Positions 7,032 to 13,389 of a stretch of DNA of 14,196 nucleotides are shown piece by piece (positions within the stretch are counted from its first letter, which is position 1; every line of letters starts with the position of its first letter). The DNA comes from Candidatus Eiseniibacteriota bacterium (lineage in GTDB: Bacteria > Eisenbacteria > RBG-16-71-46 > JAGVPR01): the NCBI GenBank assembly GCA_020052115.1, contig JAGVPR010000269.1, positions 1 to 14,196 on the forward strand, given 5' to 3'. The position numbers and the translations under genes are program-made. Under the pieces are notes generated by a model, which saw only the letters and a list, made by a program, of their open reading frames with translations, was not told the DNA's origin and searched no databases.

Positions 7032-8993
7032 CTACACGTCCAGATTGCGAACGTTGAGGGCGTTGTCCTCGATGAACTGCCGGCGGGGTTCCACTTGATC
7101 GCCCATGAGGATCGTGAAGATCCGGTCCGCCTCGGCGGCATCCTCGACATCCACCTTGAGAACGGTGCGCTTCTCCGGGTCCATCGTCGTGGACCAGAGC
7201 TGGTCGGGGTTCATCTCGCCGAGGCCCTTGTACCGCTGGATCTGTGCTCCCTGGCGGCCGACCCGCTCGAGGATCTGATCGCGCTCCTTGTCGTTGTAGG
7301 CGTAGATCTCCTGCTTCCCTTTCTTGATCCGGTAGAGCGGCGGCTGCGCGATGTAGACATATCCTCTGTCCACGAGCGGCCGCATGTAGCGGAAGAAGAA
7401 GGTGAGGAGCAGCGTGCGGATGTGCGCCCCGTCCACGTCGGCGTCGGTCATGAGGACGATTTTGTGGTACCTGAGCTTCGACTCATCGAACTCTTCGTCG
7501 CCCTGGCCGATTCCCGCGCCGAGCGCCATGATGATCGTGCGGATCTCCTCGTGGGAGAGCGCCCGGTCCAAGCGAGCCTTCTCGACGTTGATGATCTTGC
7601 CCTTGATCGGCAGGATCGCCTGGAAGCGGCGATCGCGGCCCATCTTGGCGGAGCCTCCCGCCGAGTCGCCCTCGACGATGTACAACTCGCACAACGCCGG
7701 ATCGCTCAGGGAGCAGTCGGCGAGCTTGCCGGGGAGCGAGCCCGAGTCGAGGACGCTCTTTCTCCGCGCGAGGTCGCGGGCCCTGCGCGCCGCCTCGCGC
7801 GCCCGCGCGGCCCCGATGCACTTCTCGAAGATCTTCCGAGCGACCGGCGGGTTCTCCTCGAAGAACTCGCTCAGCGATTCGCCCACGAGCGAGGCGACGA
7901 TCCCCTGGACCTCGCCGTTCCCGAGCTTCGTCTTCGTCTGCCCCTCGAACTGCGGATCGGGCACGTACACGCTGAGGACGGCCGTGAGGCCCTCTCGCAC
8001 GTCCTCGCCCTGGAGCTGGGATTCGCCCTTCTTGAACAAGCCGTTCTTCTCGGCGTAGGTGTTGATCGTCCGCGTCAGCGCCGACTTGAAGCCGGCGAGG
8101 TGCGTCCCGCCCTCCACGGTGTTGATGTTGTTCACGTAGGAGAAGATGTTGTCCGCGTAGCCGTCGTTGTACTGCACCGCGAACTCCGCGATGATGTGAT
8201 CCCTCTCCTTGCGGTACGAGACCACCTTTTTGTGCAAGACGTCCTTGTTCTCGTTCAGGAACTTCACGAACGACTCGATCCCGCCCTTGTACTGGTAGAC
8301 GTTGGTCTTCGCGCTCGCGACATCGAGCAGCGTGATCTTCAGCCCGGCGTTCAGGAACGCGAGTTCCCTCAGCCGGTGGGCGATGACGTCGTAGCTGAAC
8401 ACGAGCTCCTCGAAGACCTGCGCGTCCGGCTTGAAGGTCACCTTCGTCCCGGTCTTCTTCGCCGTGCCGATCTTCTTGAGCTTCGTGGCGGTCTCGCCGC
8501 GCTCGTAGCGCTGGTGCCAGACGCTCCCGTCGCGGCTCACCTCGACCTCGAGCCATTCGGAAAGGGCGTTCACGACCGAGACGCCGACGCCGTGGAGTCC
8601 GCCCGAGACCTTGTAGGACTGCTTGTCGAACTTGCCTCCGGCGTGGAGCATCGTCATGACGACCTCCACCGCCGGCTTGCCCTGCTGCTCGTGGGTGTCC
8701 ACCGGAATCCCGCGGCCGTTGTCCACCACCGATACGGAGCCGTCGGGCTGGATATGGACGTCAATGGAATCGCAGTAGCCGACCATCGCCTCGTCAATGG
8801 CGTTGTCCACGACTTCGTAGACCAGGTGGTGCAGGCCCCGCGTGCCGGTGCTCCCGATGTACATCGCCGGGCGGCGCCGGACGCCCTCCAGGCCCTTCAG
8901 AACCTGGATCTGATCGGCGGTGTATTGCTGCTGTGCCTCGTCCGCCTGGAGCGTACCCGCCGGGCGTTCGGCAGGAGTCTCTTGCCTCATCAT
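7032..8993 (-). CDS. gyrB: DNA gyrase subunit B
   Basis: The ATPase subunit of gyrase. The N-terminal GHKL domain shows EVVDNAIDEA, DNGRGIPVD and GGLHGVGVSVVNALS. The TOPRIM metal site shows EGDSAGGSAKMGRDR, then LPIKGKIINVEKAR and TDADVDGAHIRTLLL. The C-terminal GyrA-contact region has QRYKGLGEMNPDQLW. The length (about 653 aa) matches the short GyrB type found outside gammaproteobacteria, without the large insertion. The start is at TTG-ATG-ATG (8996-8988); I take the ATG at 8993, with an AGGAAGAGG purine tract upstream. The stop codon of the upstream dciA-like gene overlaps this ATG (TGATG), which suggests translational coupling. Confidence 0.97.
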   Translation of the reverse strand: MMRQETPAERPAGTLQADEAQQQYTADQIQVLKGLEGVRRRPAMYIGSTGTRGLHHLVYEVVDNAIDEAMVGYCDSIDVHIQPDGSVSVVDNGRGIPVDTHEQQGKPAVEVVMTMLHAGGKFDKQSYKVSGGLHGVGVSVVNALSEWLEVEVSRDGSVWHQRYERGETATKLKKIGTAKKTGTKVTFKPDAQVFEELVFSYDVIAHRLRELAFLNAGLKITLLDVASAKTNVYQYKGGIESFVKFLNENKDVLHKKVVSYRKERDHIIAEFAVQYNDGYADNIFSYVNNINTVEGGTHLAGFKSALTRTINTYAEKNGLFKKGESQLQGEDVREGLTAVLSVYVPDPQFEGQTKTKLGNGEVQGIVASLVGESLSEFFEENPPVARKIFEKCIGAARAREAARRARDLARRKSVLDSGSLPGKLADCSLSDPALCELYIVEGDSAGGSAKMGRDRRFQAILPIKGKIINVEKARLDRALSHEEIRTIIMALGAGIGQGDEEFDESKLRYHKIVLMTDADVDGAHIRTLLLTFFFRYMRPLVDRGYVYIAQPPLYRIKKGKQEIYAYNDKERDQILERVGRQGAQIQRYKGLGEMNPDQLWSTTMDPEKRTVLKVDVEDAAEADRIFTILMGDQVEPRRQFIEDNALNVRNLDV

Positions 8994-9409
8994 CAACCTC
9001 TTCCTGGCCGCGTCCGGTCCGGAGAGTCCTCGCTCCGAACCGACTCGTCCCGGGCGCCGCGGCTAGAATCGCCCGGAGAGCTTCCCCTGGGACCGGGCTC
9101 CTCGCGCCAGGCCATCACGAACTGGATGTCGGCGACGACGCCCGGTCCTGCCGCCTCGCGGAGGCGGATCAGAATCTCCGGCTTGAGAAACGTCAGCTGG
9201 TTCATCCAGACGGAACTCGAAACCTCGACGAGTAGAACCTGATCGCGGAGTGCGACGGCGCGCGTCCGGCGCGCGACATCGGGACCGACGATCGCGGGCC
9301 AGTCCTCCATGGCGCGCCACCCGGCCAGTGGACCCCGCAGGGAATCCTGCTCGAGAAACCGCCGGAGGATGTCCTTCACGTGCTCCATGGACGGGGCCTG
9401 CTGGGTCAT
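8993..9409 (-). CDS. dciA: DUF721 protein, DciA-like replicative helicase loader
   Basis: A small 138-residue protein of the DUF721 family. It has an N-terminal basic helix (HVKDILRRFLEQ), then W..AIVGPDVARRTRAVALRDQVLLVEV and the V..S.WMNQLTFLKPEILIRL pattern typical of the DUF721 core. The last 40 residues or so are polar, charged and probably disordered (rich in Gly, Ser, Arg and Asp). DciA members of this family help load the DnaB helicase in bacteria lacking DnaC/DnaI-type loaders; assigning that role here is inference from family and location. It overlaps the dnaN stop by 4 nt (ATGA) and the gyrB start by 1 nt, so it is almost certainly translated from the same mRNA by coupling. No strong ribosome-binding site of its own is visible. 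Confidence 0.85.
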   Translation of the reverse strand: MTQQAPSMEHVKDILRRFLEQDSLRGPLAGWRAMEDWPAIVGPDVARRTRAVALRDQVLLVEVSSSVWMNQLTFLKPEILIRLREAAGPGVVADIQFVMAWREEPGPRGSSPGDSSRGARDESVRSEDSPDRTRPGRG

Positions 9410-10515
9410 TCCGGCAGGCGCAAGGGCATGACGAGACAGAGCACGTCTTCGCCCTCCGCGTTCATTCCGGGAGTGACCACGGCCGCCGAAGTGGCCGTGT
9501 TGAAGGCGATGACGATCGTGTCCGAGTCCAGGCTGCGCAGGATATCCTGCAGGTAGACAGCGTTGAAGCCGATGTCGAGCCGCTCGCCCTCGCTGTCGGC
9601 TGCGACCGTCTCGTGGCCTCCGCCGACGCCCGCCGTGTCCACGTCAATCTGGATTTCCTTCGGCTGGAGCGTCACCTTCACCTGATGAGTGATGCTGTCC
9701 GCGAGGATGGCCACGCGCCGCACGGCGGCCGCGAAATCCTGCCGGTTCACCGTGACGCGTCTCTTGCTCTCCTTCGGAATGACCTGCTCGTAATTCGGGA
9801 ACGCCCCCTCGATGAGGCGCGAGTAGATCCGCGTGCCGCCTACCTCGAAGAGGACGTATTGCTTCGACATCGTGACGCGAAGGTCCTCGATTCCGCCCGC
9901 CAGGCGAAGCACCTGGTTCAGAGCCTTCGGAGGCACGATGATGTCCGCTTCAGCGTCGAACTTGCCGCTGACGCTCATACGGGACAACCGGTGGCCGTTG
10001 GTGGCGACGAGAGAGAATCTCTCCTTGTTGAGCTGGAACAGGACGCCGTTCATTTCGGGCCGCATGTCGTCAGCGGAAACGGCGTAGATCGTCCTCTCGA
10101 CCGCTCTCTCGAATTGGACGAGAGGCAGCGTGAATCTCTTTCCAGCTTCGAATTTCGGAATTTGCGGGAAGTCCTGAGGATCGGCGGTCACGAGATGGAA
10201 GCGCCCGATTCCTTTTCCGAAGCTGATCGTCACGATGCTGCCGTCAACGCTCACATCCACCCGCTCGGACGGAAACTCGCGGACCATCTCGAGCAGCTTG
10301 CGCGCCGGGATGGCGATACGGCCTTCCTTCTCGACGTCGGCCGAACGGGTCGTCAAGATAGACAGGTCTAGATCTGTCGCTGTCAGGGTCAGCTTCCCGT
10401 CCCTCGCCTCAACGAGAAAGTGCGACAGGATAGGCAGAGTGCTCTTCTGAGGGACAGCGTTCGCGGCAACCTGAAGCGATTCCAGGAGGTCGCCCTGCAT
10501 CATCGAGAACTTCAT
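9406..10515 (-). CDS. dnaN: DNA polymerase III sliding clamp (beta subunit)
   Basis: The ring-shaped processivity clamp for DNA polymerase III. The 369-residue protein has the expected three-repeat architecture and length. It begins MKFSMMQGDLLESLQVAANAV, with the PILSHFLVEA block. It carries the middle-domain motif ATNGHRLSRMSV and the LIEGAFPNYEQVIP linker typical of clamps. It ends with the conserved LVMPLRL (usual form LVMPMRL), which lines the protein-binding pocket. The ATG at 10515 follows a GGGGGAA tract. A putative promoter (perfect TATAAT) lies about 60 nt upstream in the intergenic origin region. The gene overlaps the next one by ATGA, leaving no room for recF, which often follows dnaN. 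Confidence 0.97.
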   Translation of the reverse strand: MKFSMMQGDLLESLQVAANAVPQKSTLPILSHFLVEARDGKLTLTATDLDLSILTTRSADVEKEGRIAIPARKLLEMVREFPSERVDVSVDGSIVTISFGKGIGRFHLVTADPQDFPQIPKFEAGKRFTLPLVQFERAVERTIYAVSADDMRPEMNGVLFQLNKERFSLVATNGHRLSRMSVSGKFDAEADIIVPPKALNQVLRLAGGIEDLRVTMSKQYVLFEVGGTRIYSRLIEGAFPNYEQVIPKESKRRVTVNRQDFAAAVRRVAILADSITHQVKVTLQPKEIQIDVDTAGVGGGHETVAADSEGERLDIGFNAVYLQDILRSLDSDTIVIAFNTATSAAVVTPGMNAEGEDVLCLVMPLRLPE

Positions 10516-10571
10516 CGCGCGTTCCCCCGGCGGATCGGACGAAACCGTCTAACCATCTGATTTCCCATTCG

Positions 10572-10601
10572 ATTATAGCTTCAATAATCTACAGAAGTCT
10601 A
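10572..10601 (-). promoter_or_regulatory. putative dnaN promoter
   Basis: On the minus strand a perfect TATAAT (10572-10577) lies 18 nt from TAGACT (10596-10601), which matches the -35 consensus TTGACA at four of six positions. The expected transcript start near 10565 leaves about 50 nt before the dnaN ATG. The region is AT-rich because it is part of the origin, so a chance TATAAT is possible. Confidence 0.4.
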
Positions 10602-10771
10602 CTGAAAGCCCACCCTTACGGCAAGGAAAAACTCGATTCCACTGATAGCTCTATGTTCTACTTAATAAATCAGTTAAGGGTAGTAGCTGTAGAGGGTGTG
10701 AGAAAGGTGATAACTCCCAAGCACCAACGCCTAAACCTTTTCAATATAATACATTCCCGACTTATTCCGGC

Positions 10772-10780
10772 TGTGGATAA
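10772..10780 (-). promoter_or_regulatory. DnaA box (perfect)
   Basis: TGTGGATAA on the plus strand is the exact reverse complement of the consensus TTATCCACA. It sits at the edge of the AT-rich segment. Confidence 0.85.
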
Positions 10781-10788
10781 CCTGTGAG

Positions 10789-10797
10789 TTATCCAGC
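10789..10797 (+). promoter_or_regulatory. degenerate DnaA box
   Basis: TTATCCAGC matches seven of nine consensus positions and lies in the opposite orientation to the perfect box nearby. Confidence 0.4.
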
Positions 10798-10827
10798 CGG
10801 AGCAGAACAAGTTCACCGGAACTGAAT

Positions 10828-10836
10828 CTATCCACA
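10828..10836 (+). promoter_or_regulatory. DnaA box (one mismatch)
   Basis: CTATCCACA differs from TTATCCACA only at the first position. Confidence 0.65.
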
Positions 10837-10853
10837 TGCTATACAGGCACGAA

Positions 10854-10862
10854 GGTGGATAA
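10854..10862 (-). promoter_or_regulatory. DnaA box (one mismatch)
   Basis: GGTGGATAA is the reverse complement of TTATCCACC, one mismatch from consensus. It faces the box at 10828-10836. Confidence 0.65.
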
Positions 10863-10897
10863 CTCGCCGCGCGTTCCAAGGCGGGTCCTCCGCGTCC

Positions 10898-10981
10898 GGC
10901 GCAGCGCATCGAGGCGAATCGAAGTTGTGGCGCGACCGTCTGTTCCGCCCGGCGGAGGTCGGAAAACCCCCGCGCTGCGCC
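10898..10981. repeat. 10-bp inverted repeat directly after dnaA
   Basis: GGCGCAGCGC (10898-10907) and GCGCTGCGCC (10972-10981) are perfect complements. The right arm abuts the dnaA stop codon. A smaller hairpin (about 10944-10956, TCCGC/GCGGA) sits between them. No T-tract follows on the dnaA-coding strand, so this is at most a weak or Rho-assisted terminator or a spacer structure. Confidence 0.4.
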
Positions 10982-12337
10982 CTAGCCGGCGGTCGAAGCC
11001 TCCAGGGCGCAGCCGATCTGCTCGAGCGTCCTCTGGAGAACCGTATCCGACTCGCGGAGCTTCTCGATCTTCCGCACGGCGAAGAGCACCGTCGAGTGAT
11101 CCCTGTCGCCGAAGTGACGGCCGATCTCCACGTACGACAGGTTCGCAACACGCTTGCCGAGATACATGGCGACGTGGCGCGCGAATGCCACAGCGCTCGT
11201 TCTTCGCTTGCCCCGCAGTGCATCTTCCGTGACGCCGAAGTGCCGTGCCACGACGCGCTGAATGGCGTTGATATCGAGGACGGGCGCGCTGGGGCGGATG
11301 ATGTCCTTCAGCGATTCCTGGGCGAAAGGAAGATCAATGGTCCGTCCGGTTAGAGACGACAGAGCGCTCAGGCGGGCGAGGCAGCCCTCCAGCTCGCGGA
11401 TGTTCGACCGAACCGAGGAAGCGACCATCTGCAGGACGTCCTGAGGAAACGCAAGCCCTTCCAGCTCCGCCTTCTGGCGAAGAATCGCGAGCCGGGTCTC
11501 GAGATCCGGAGGCTCGACATCCGTCACCAGGCCCCAGTTGAACCGCGAAAGAAGGCGATCCTCGATGTGGGGGATGTCCCGCGGCGCGCGGTCGCTCGTC
11601 ATGACGATCTGCTTGTGGGCGTCGTAGAGAGAGTTGAACGTGTGAAAGAACTCCTCCTGGGTGGACTCTTTGCCTCCAAGGAACTGCACGTCGTCAATGA
11701 GAAGGAGATCCGCCGTCCGATAGCGATCCTTGAAGTCGAGCGTCTTGCCGTGCTGGATTGCGTGCACCAGCTGGTTCATGAAGCTCTCTGACGTGAGATA
11801 GAGGATCCTCTTCTGCGGTGCGTGGTGGCGCACCCAGTTCCCTATAGCATGGAGCAGGTGCGTCTTGCCGAGGCCGACCCCGCCGTAGATGAAGAGCGGA
11901 TTGTACGCCGAGGCGAGCCGGTCGGCGACGGCCTGACAGGCGGCGCGAGCGAACTGATTGCTCTTTCCGACCACGAAGCTCTCGAACGTGAAGCGCTGTT
12001 GAAGCCGGCACCCGTCGGGATGGTGCGCGACCGCCGCCGAGGCCTGAGGCTTCGGCGCGGTCAAGAACGGAGGCGGGACCTCGGACGGCCCTTGGGGGCT
12101 CACGCAGAAGGCGACACGCACGCCGGGTGCAAGATGCCAGCCGGAAGCTCCGTCGAGAACCTTGAGAAAGTGCTCCTCGATCCAATCAATAAAGAACGCG
12201 TTTGGGACCTCGATCGTGAGGGCCCGATCGTCGAGCTTCATCGCCCGCGTGGGTCCGAACCACGTCTGAAACTTCTGAGGCGTGATCCGGGCCCGAAGCT
12301 CGTCAAGGATTCGATCCCAAACGGCTTCCGCGACCAA
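10982..12337 (-). CDS. dnaA: Chromosomal replication initiator DnaA
   Basis: The AAA+ initiator that binds DnaA boxes and opens oriC. Domain I begins VWDRILDELRARITPQKFQTWF. A Pro/Ala-rich linker follows, then the Walker A motif GGVGLGKTHLLHAIGN (about residues 152-159) and Walker B LLLIDDVQFLGGK (about 211). The sensor/arginine-finger block is HIEDRLLSRFNWGL, and the domain IV DNA-binding signature is GRHFGDRDHSTVLFAVRKIE (about 406-425). The frame stays open upstream to 12589, but that extension runs through DnaA boxes and inverted repeats. I chose the TTG at 12337 (451 aa, usual length) because family proteins begin just before this tryptophan and because third-base GC falls sharply upstream of it. 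A weak AGAAG site precedes it. GTG at 12373 or 12430 are alternatives. The start is uncertain; identity is not. Confidence 0.95.
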   Translation of the reverse strand: MVAEAVWDRILDELRARITPQKFQTWFGPTRAMKLDDRALTIEVPNAFFIDWIEEHFLKVLDGASGWHLAPGVRVAFCVSPQGPSEVPPPFLTAPKPQASAAVAHHPDGCRLQQRFTFESFVVGKSNQFARAACQAVADRLASAYNPLFIYGGVGLGKTHLLHAIGNWVRHHAPQKRILYLTSESFMNQLVHAIQHGKTLDFKDRYRTADLLLIDDVQFLGGKESTQEEFFHTFNSLYDAHKQIVMTSDRAPRDIPHIEDRLLSRFNWGLVTDVEPPDLETRLAILRQKAELEGLAFPQDVLQMVASSVRSNIRELEGCLARLSALSSLTGRTIDLPFAQESLKDIIRPSAPVLDINAIQRVVARHFGVTEDALRGKRRTSAVAFARHVAMYLGKRVANLSYVEIGRHFGDRDHSTVLFAVRKIEKLRESDTVLQRTLEQIGCALEASTAG

Positions 12338-12420
12338 AGAGCGATCTTCTGGAGGGGGAGGGAGATCTGGCACTGGCCCGGCACCACGGACGCGCGCAAG
12401 CGCGACCGGTAAAGGCGTCT

Positions 12421-12514
12421 GACACTGCACGTCACCGAGGACCGGGCTCACGCGACGGGTCGCGGATCTGATCTGTGCCGGCGCAAGGAAGGTGCAGTGT
12501 CCTAAGATCCGCGA
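12421..12514 (-). promoter_or_regulatory. interleaved inverted repeats (possible pseudoknot) in dnaA leader
   Basis: Two perfect 10-bp inverted repeats interlock: 12505-12514 with 12460-12469 (AGATCCGCGA/TCGCGGATCT), and 12492-12501 with 12421-12430 (GTGCAGTGTC/GACACTGCAC). Read on the minus strand the order is stem 1, stem 2, stem 1', stem 2', with spacers of 3, 22 and 29 nt, which is the order of an H-type pseudoknot. It lies between the DnaA boxes and the dnaA start, so it would be in the mRNA leader. Function is inferred from geometry only. Confidence 0.45.
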
Positions 12515-12531
12515 GGCGATAAGCCCTGAGG

Positions 12532-12540
12532 TTATCCACA
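12532..12540 (+). promoter_or_regulatory. DnaA box (perfect)
   Basis: Exact TTATCCACA. Confidence 0.85.
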
Positions 12541-12555
12541 ACAATCCACGGGCGT

Positions 12556-12564
12556 TGTGAATAA
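12556..12564 (-). promoter_or_regulatory. DnaA box (consensus TTATTCACA)
   Basis: TGTGAATAA is the reverse complement of TTATTCACA, which fits the TTWTNCACA consensus fully. Confidence 0.8.
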
Positions 12565-12640
12565 CCTCAAGCGTCCGTCGGCATGGCAACCCAACACGGT
12601 CTGAATTAGTCAGTTCAAGTAACCAACCGACGCGAGCGGC

Positions 12641-12670
12641 AGATTAGCACCCGGCGGCGGATCTTCTCAA
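12641..12670 (-). promoter_or_regulatory. putative dnaA promoter
   Basis: On the minus strand TTGAGA (12665-12670) and TAATCT (12641-12646) are 18 nt apart, each four of six to the sigma70 consensus. A transcript starting near 12634 would carry the DnaA-box palindrome and the interleaved repeats in a leader of about 300 nt. Confidence 0.4.
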
Positions 12671-12770
12671 GCGGAAACTAGGATTCGTGAGCGTGCGCTG
12701 CATGAGTCGGCTCCACGTAGAGTTAGAGATCGCCGGCGCGCTCCAAGAAAAACAGGAAAAGTGAGCGAAA

Positions 12771-12823
12771 CCGCTCGCGCATCGAGCGGCGCCTCCGGAG
12801 CCGCGAACGACGCGGGTTTTTTT
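12771..12823 (+). terminator. Rho-independent-type terminator with no upstream plus-strand gene
   Basis: CCGCG (12801-12805), loop AACGA and CGCGG (12811-12815) are followed by G and seven T (12817-12823), a canonical intrinsic-terminator layout with a short stem. A stronger hairpin, CCGCTCG (12771-12777) with CGAGCGG (12783-12789) and a 5-nt loop, comes just before. No plus-strand protein gene lies upstream; dnaA is on the other strand. It may end a small RNA or antisense transcript, or insulate rpmH from read-through. Confidence 0.5.
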
Positions 12824-13016
12824 CGTGACCACGGAGTTCGTACGGTAGGGATGCGGCTTTGATGTGAGGGGGCGCGCGTAGCTCAACACGGGGGCGGCTT
12901 TCGAGCGACCGCCTCCGCGAAGGCGCGGGATTTCCGCGGCGGGCGTTCGATCGTGGCCTCGAGCGACGCCCCAAGCAGTGTCTCAGGAGGCGGTTCCCGG
13001 GCCGGGATTTGCCCCC

Positions 13017-13046
13017 TTGACGGTCGGACCCCCGGGCCGGTATCCT
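13017..13046 (+). promoter_or_regulatory. putative rpmH operon promoter
   Basis: TTGACG (13017-13022, five of six to consensus) and TATCCT (13041-13046, four of six) are 18 nt apart. The predicted transcript starts about 170 nt before rpmH. Confidence 0.6.
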
Positions 13047-13222
13047 GCCTGGGTTGGCGTGATTCCTCGCCTTGCCGCTCCCGCCGGAGTCGCCTTCAAG
13101 AGGGCGCCACTCACGGACATGGCCTCTGCAATGGCCGAGTTACGTCCGATCGAGGATCGCCGCGGGGAACGCCGGATGTCCATCATGTTGAACCCGTTCG
13201 GGTCGAGAGATGGAGGAGTTCA

Positions 13223-13357
13223 TTGAAGCGCACTTACCAGCCGCATAACCTGCGGCGCAAGAGGGCCCACGGGTTTCGCAAGCGGATGTCCAACCGTCAC
13301 GGGCAAGACGTCCTGAGGCGCCGTCGCGCCAAGGGTCGGAAGCGTTTGACCGTCTAG
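13223..13357 (+). CDS. rpmH: 50S ribosomal protein L34
   Basis: A 44-residue, highly basic protein with the complete L34 pattern: KRTYQPHNLRRKRAHGFRKR, then MSNRHGQDVLRRRRAKGRKRL. The start is the TTG at 13223 (read as Met), supported by a strong GGAGGAG ribosome-binding site 5 nt upstream and by the fixed family N-terminus MKRTYQP. The in-frame upstream extension is not homologous. It is the first gene of the rpmH-rnpA-yidD-yidC operon, divergent from dnaA, as in most bacteria. The stop codon of a short leader frame overlaps this start as TTGA. Confidence 0.97.
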   Translation: MKRTYQPHNLRRKRAHGFRKRMSNRHGQDVLRRRRAKGRKRLTV

Positions 13358-13389
13358 GCTCGTGCCGTTCGTCACAACCCAGGGATGGG

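Larger units (their letters stand above)
10767..10800. repeat. imperfect palindrome built around DnaA boxes
   Basis: CCGGCT (10767-10772) and GGATAAC (10775-10781) pair with GTTATCC (10788-10794) and AGCCGG (10795-10800), with a two-base bulge and a 6-nt loop. The left arm contains the perfect DnaA box and the right arm a degenerate one, in opposite orientations. It could bind a DnaA dimer or extrude as a cruciform. Confidence 0.65.
10516..10981. other. oriC: putative oriC, dnaA-dnaN intergenic region with AT-rich unwinding segment
   Basis: This 466-nt gene-free region between dnaN and dnaA is clearly AT-rich from about 10550 to 10770 against a GC-rich background. It carries a cluster of DnaA boxes from 10772 to 10862, including one perfect box. 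A TAGTAG-CTG-TAG run at 10681-10692 lies next to a weak box (10697-10705) and may be a degenerate DnaA-trio. The AT-rich part is a plausible DNA unwinding element. The last 120 nt before dnaA's end are GC-rich and hold inverted repeats. Assignment as the functional origin rests on gene context and boxes; GC skew was not computed. Confidence 0.75.
12527..12569. promoter_or_regulatory. inverted pair of DnaA boxes upstream of dnaA
   Basis: Arms of 16 bp (12527-12542 and 12554-12569) with a single mismatch are separated by 11 nt. Each arm embeds a consensus DnaA box. Position upstream of dnaA suggests autoregulation of dnaA by DnaA and/or the second half of a bipartite origin. Confidence 0.75.
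12590..13222. other. dnaA-rpmH intergenic region
   Basis: About 630 nt without a convincing protein gene. From left to right it holds the putative dnaA promoter (minus strand), an A-rich stretch at 12744-12761, two hairpins ending in a plus-strand T-tract (12771-12823), a very GC-rich self-complementary stretch (about 12868-12975), the rpmH promoter (13017-13046) and the rpmH leader. The leader contains a short open frame (13119-13226) and a small ACCC/GGGT hairpin just before the rpmH ribosome-binding site. Confidence 0.6.

Noticed and set aside
4821..9242. Very long plus-strand open frame (1473 codons) opposite gyrA and gyrB
   Set aside because: It lies entirely antisense to two certain genes and to part of dciA. 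Its product is rich in Arg, Leu, Asp, Val and His without domains, which is the typical shadow of GC-rich coding DNA.
10670..10909. 79-codon minus-strand frame in the dnaA-dnaN gap
   Set aside because: It covers the AT-rich origin segment and DnaA boxes, has no recognisable features and is best seen as chance.
12338..12589. N-terminal extension of DnaA to an ATG at 12589
   Set aside because: The extension would encode through the DnaA-box palindrome and inverted repeats, has no similarity to DnaA domain I, and would make the protein longer than usual.
12868..12975. tRNA-like stretch with GTAGCTCAA and GTTCGATC motifs and a GGGGCG/CGCCCC end match
   Set aside because: The D-stem half GCTC has no partner at proper distance, the would-be anticodon stem encloses an 11-nt loop, and no selC-like fold with a TCA anticodon can be drawn. 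The motifs look like chance in GC-rich DNA.
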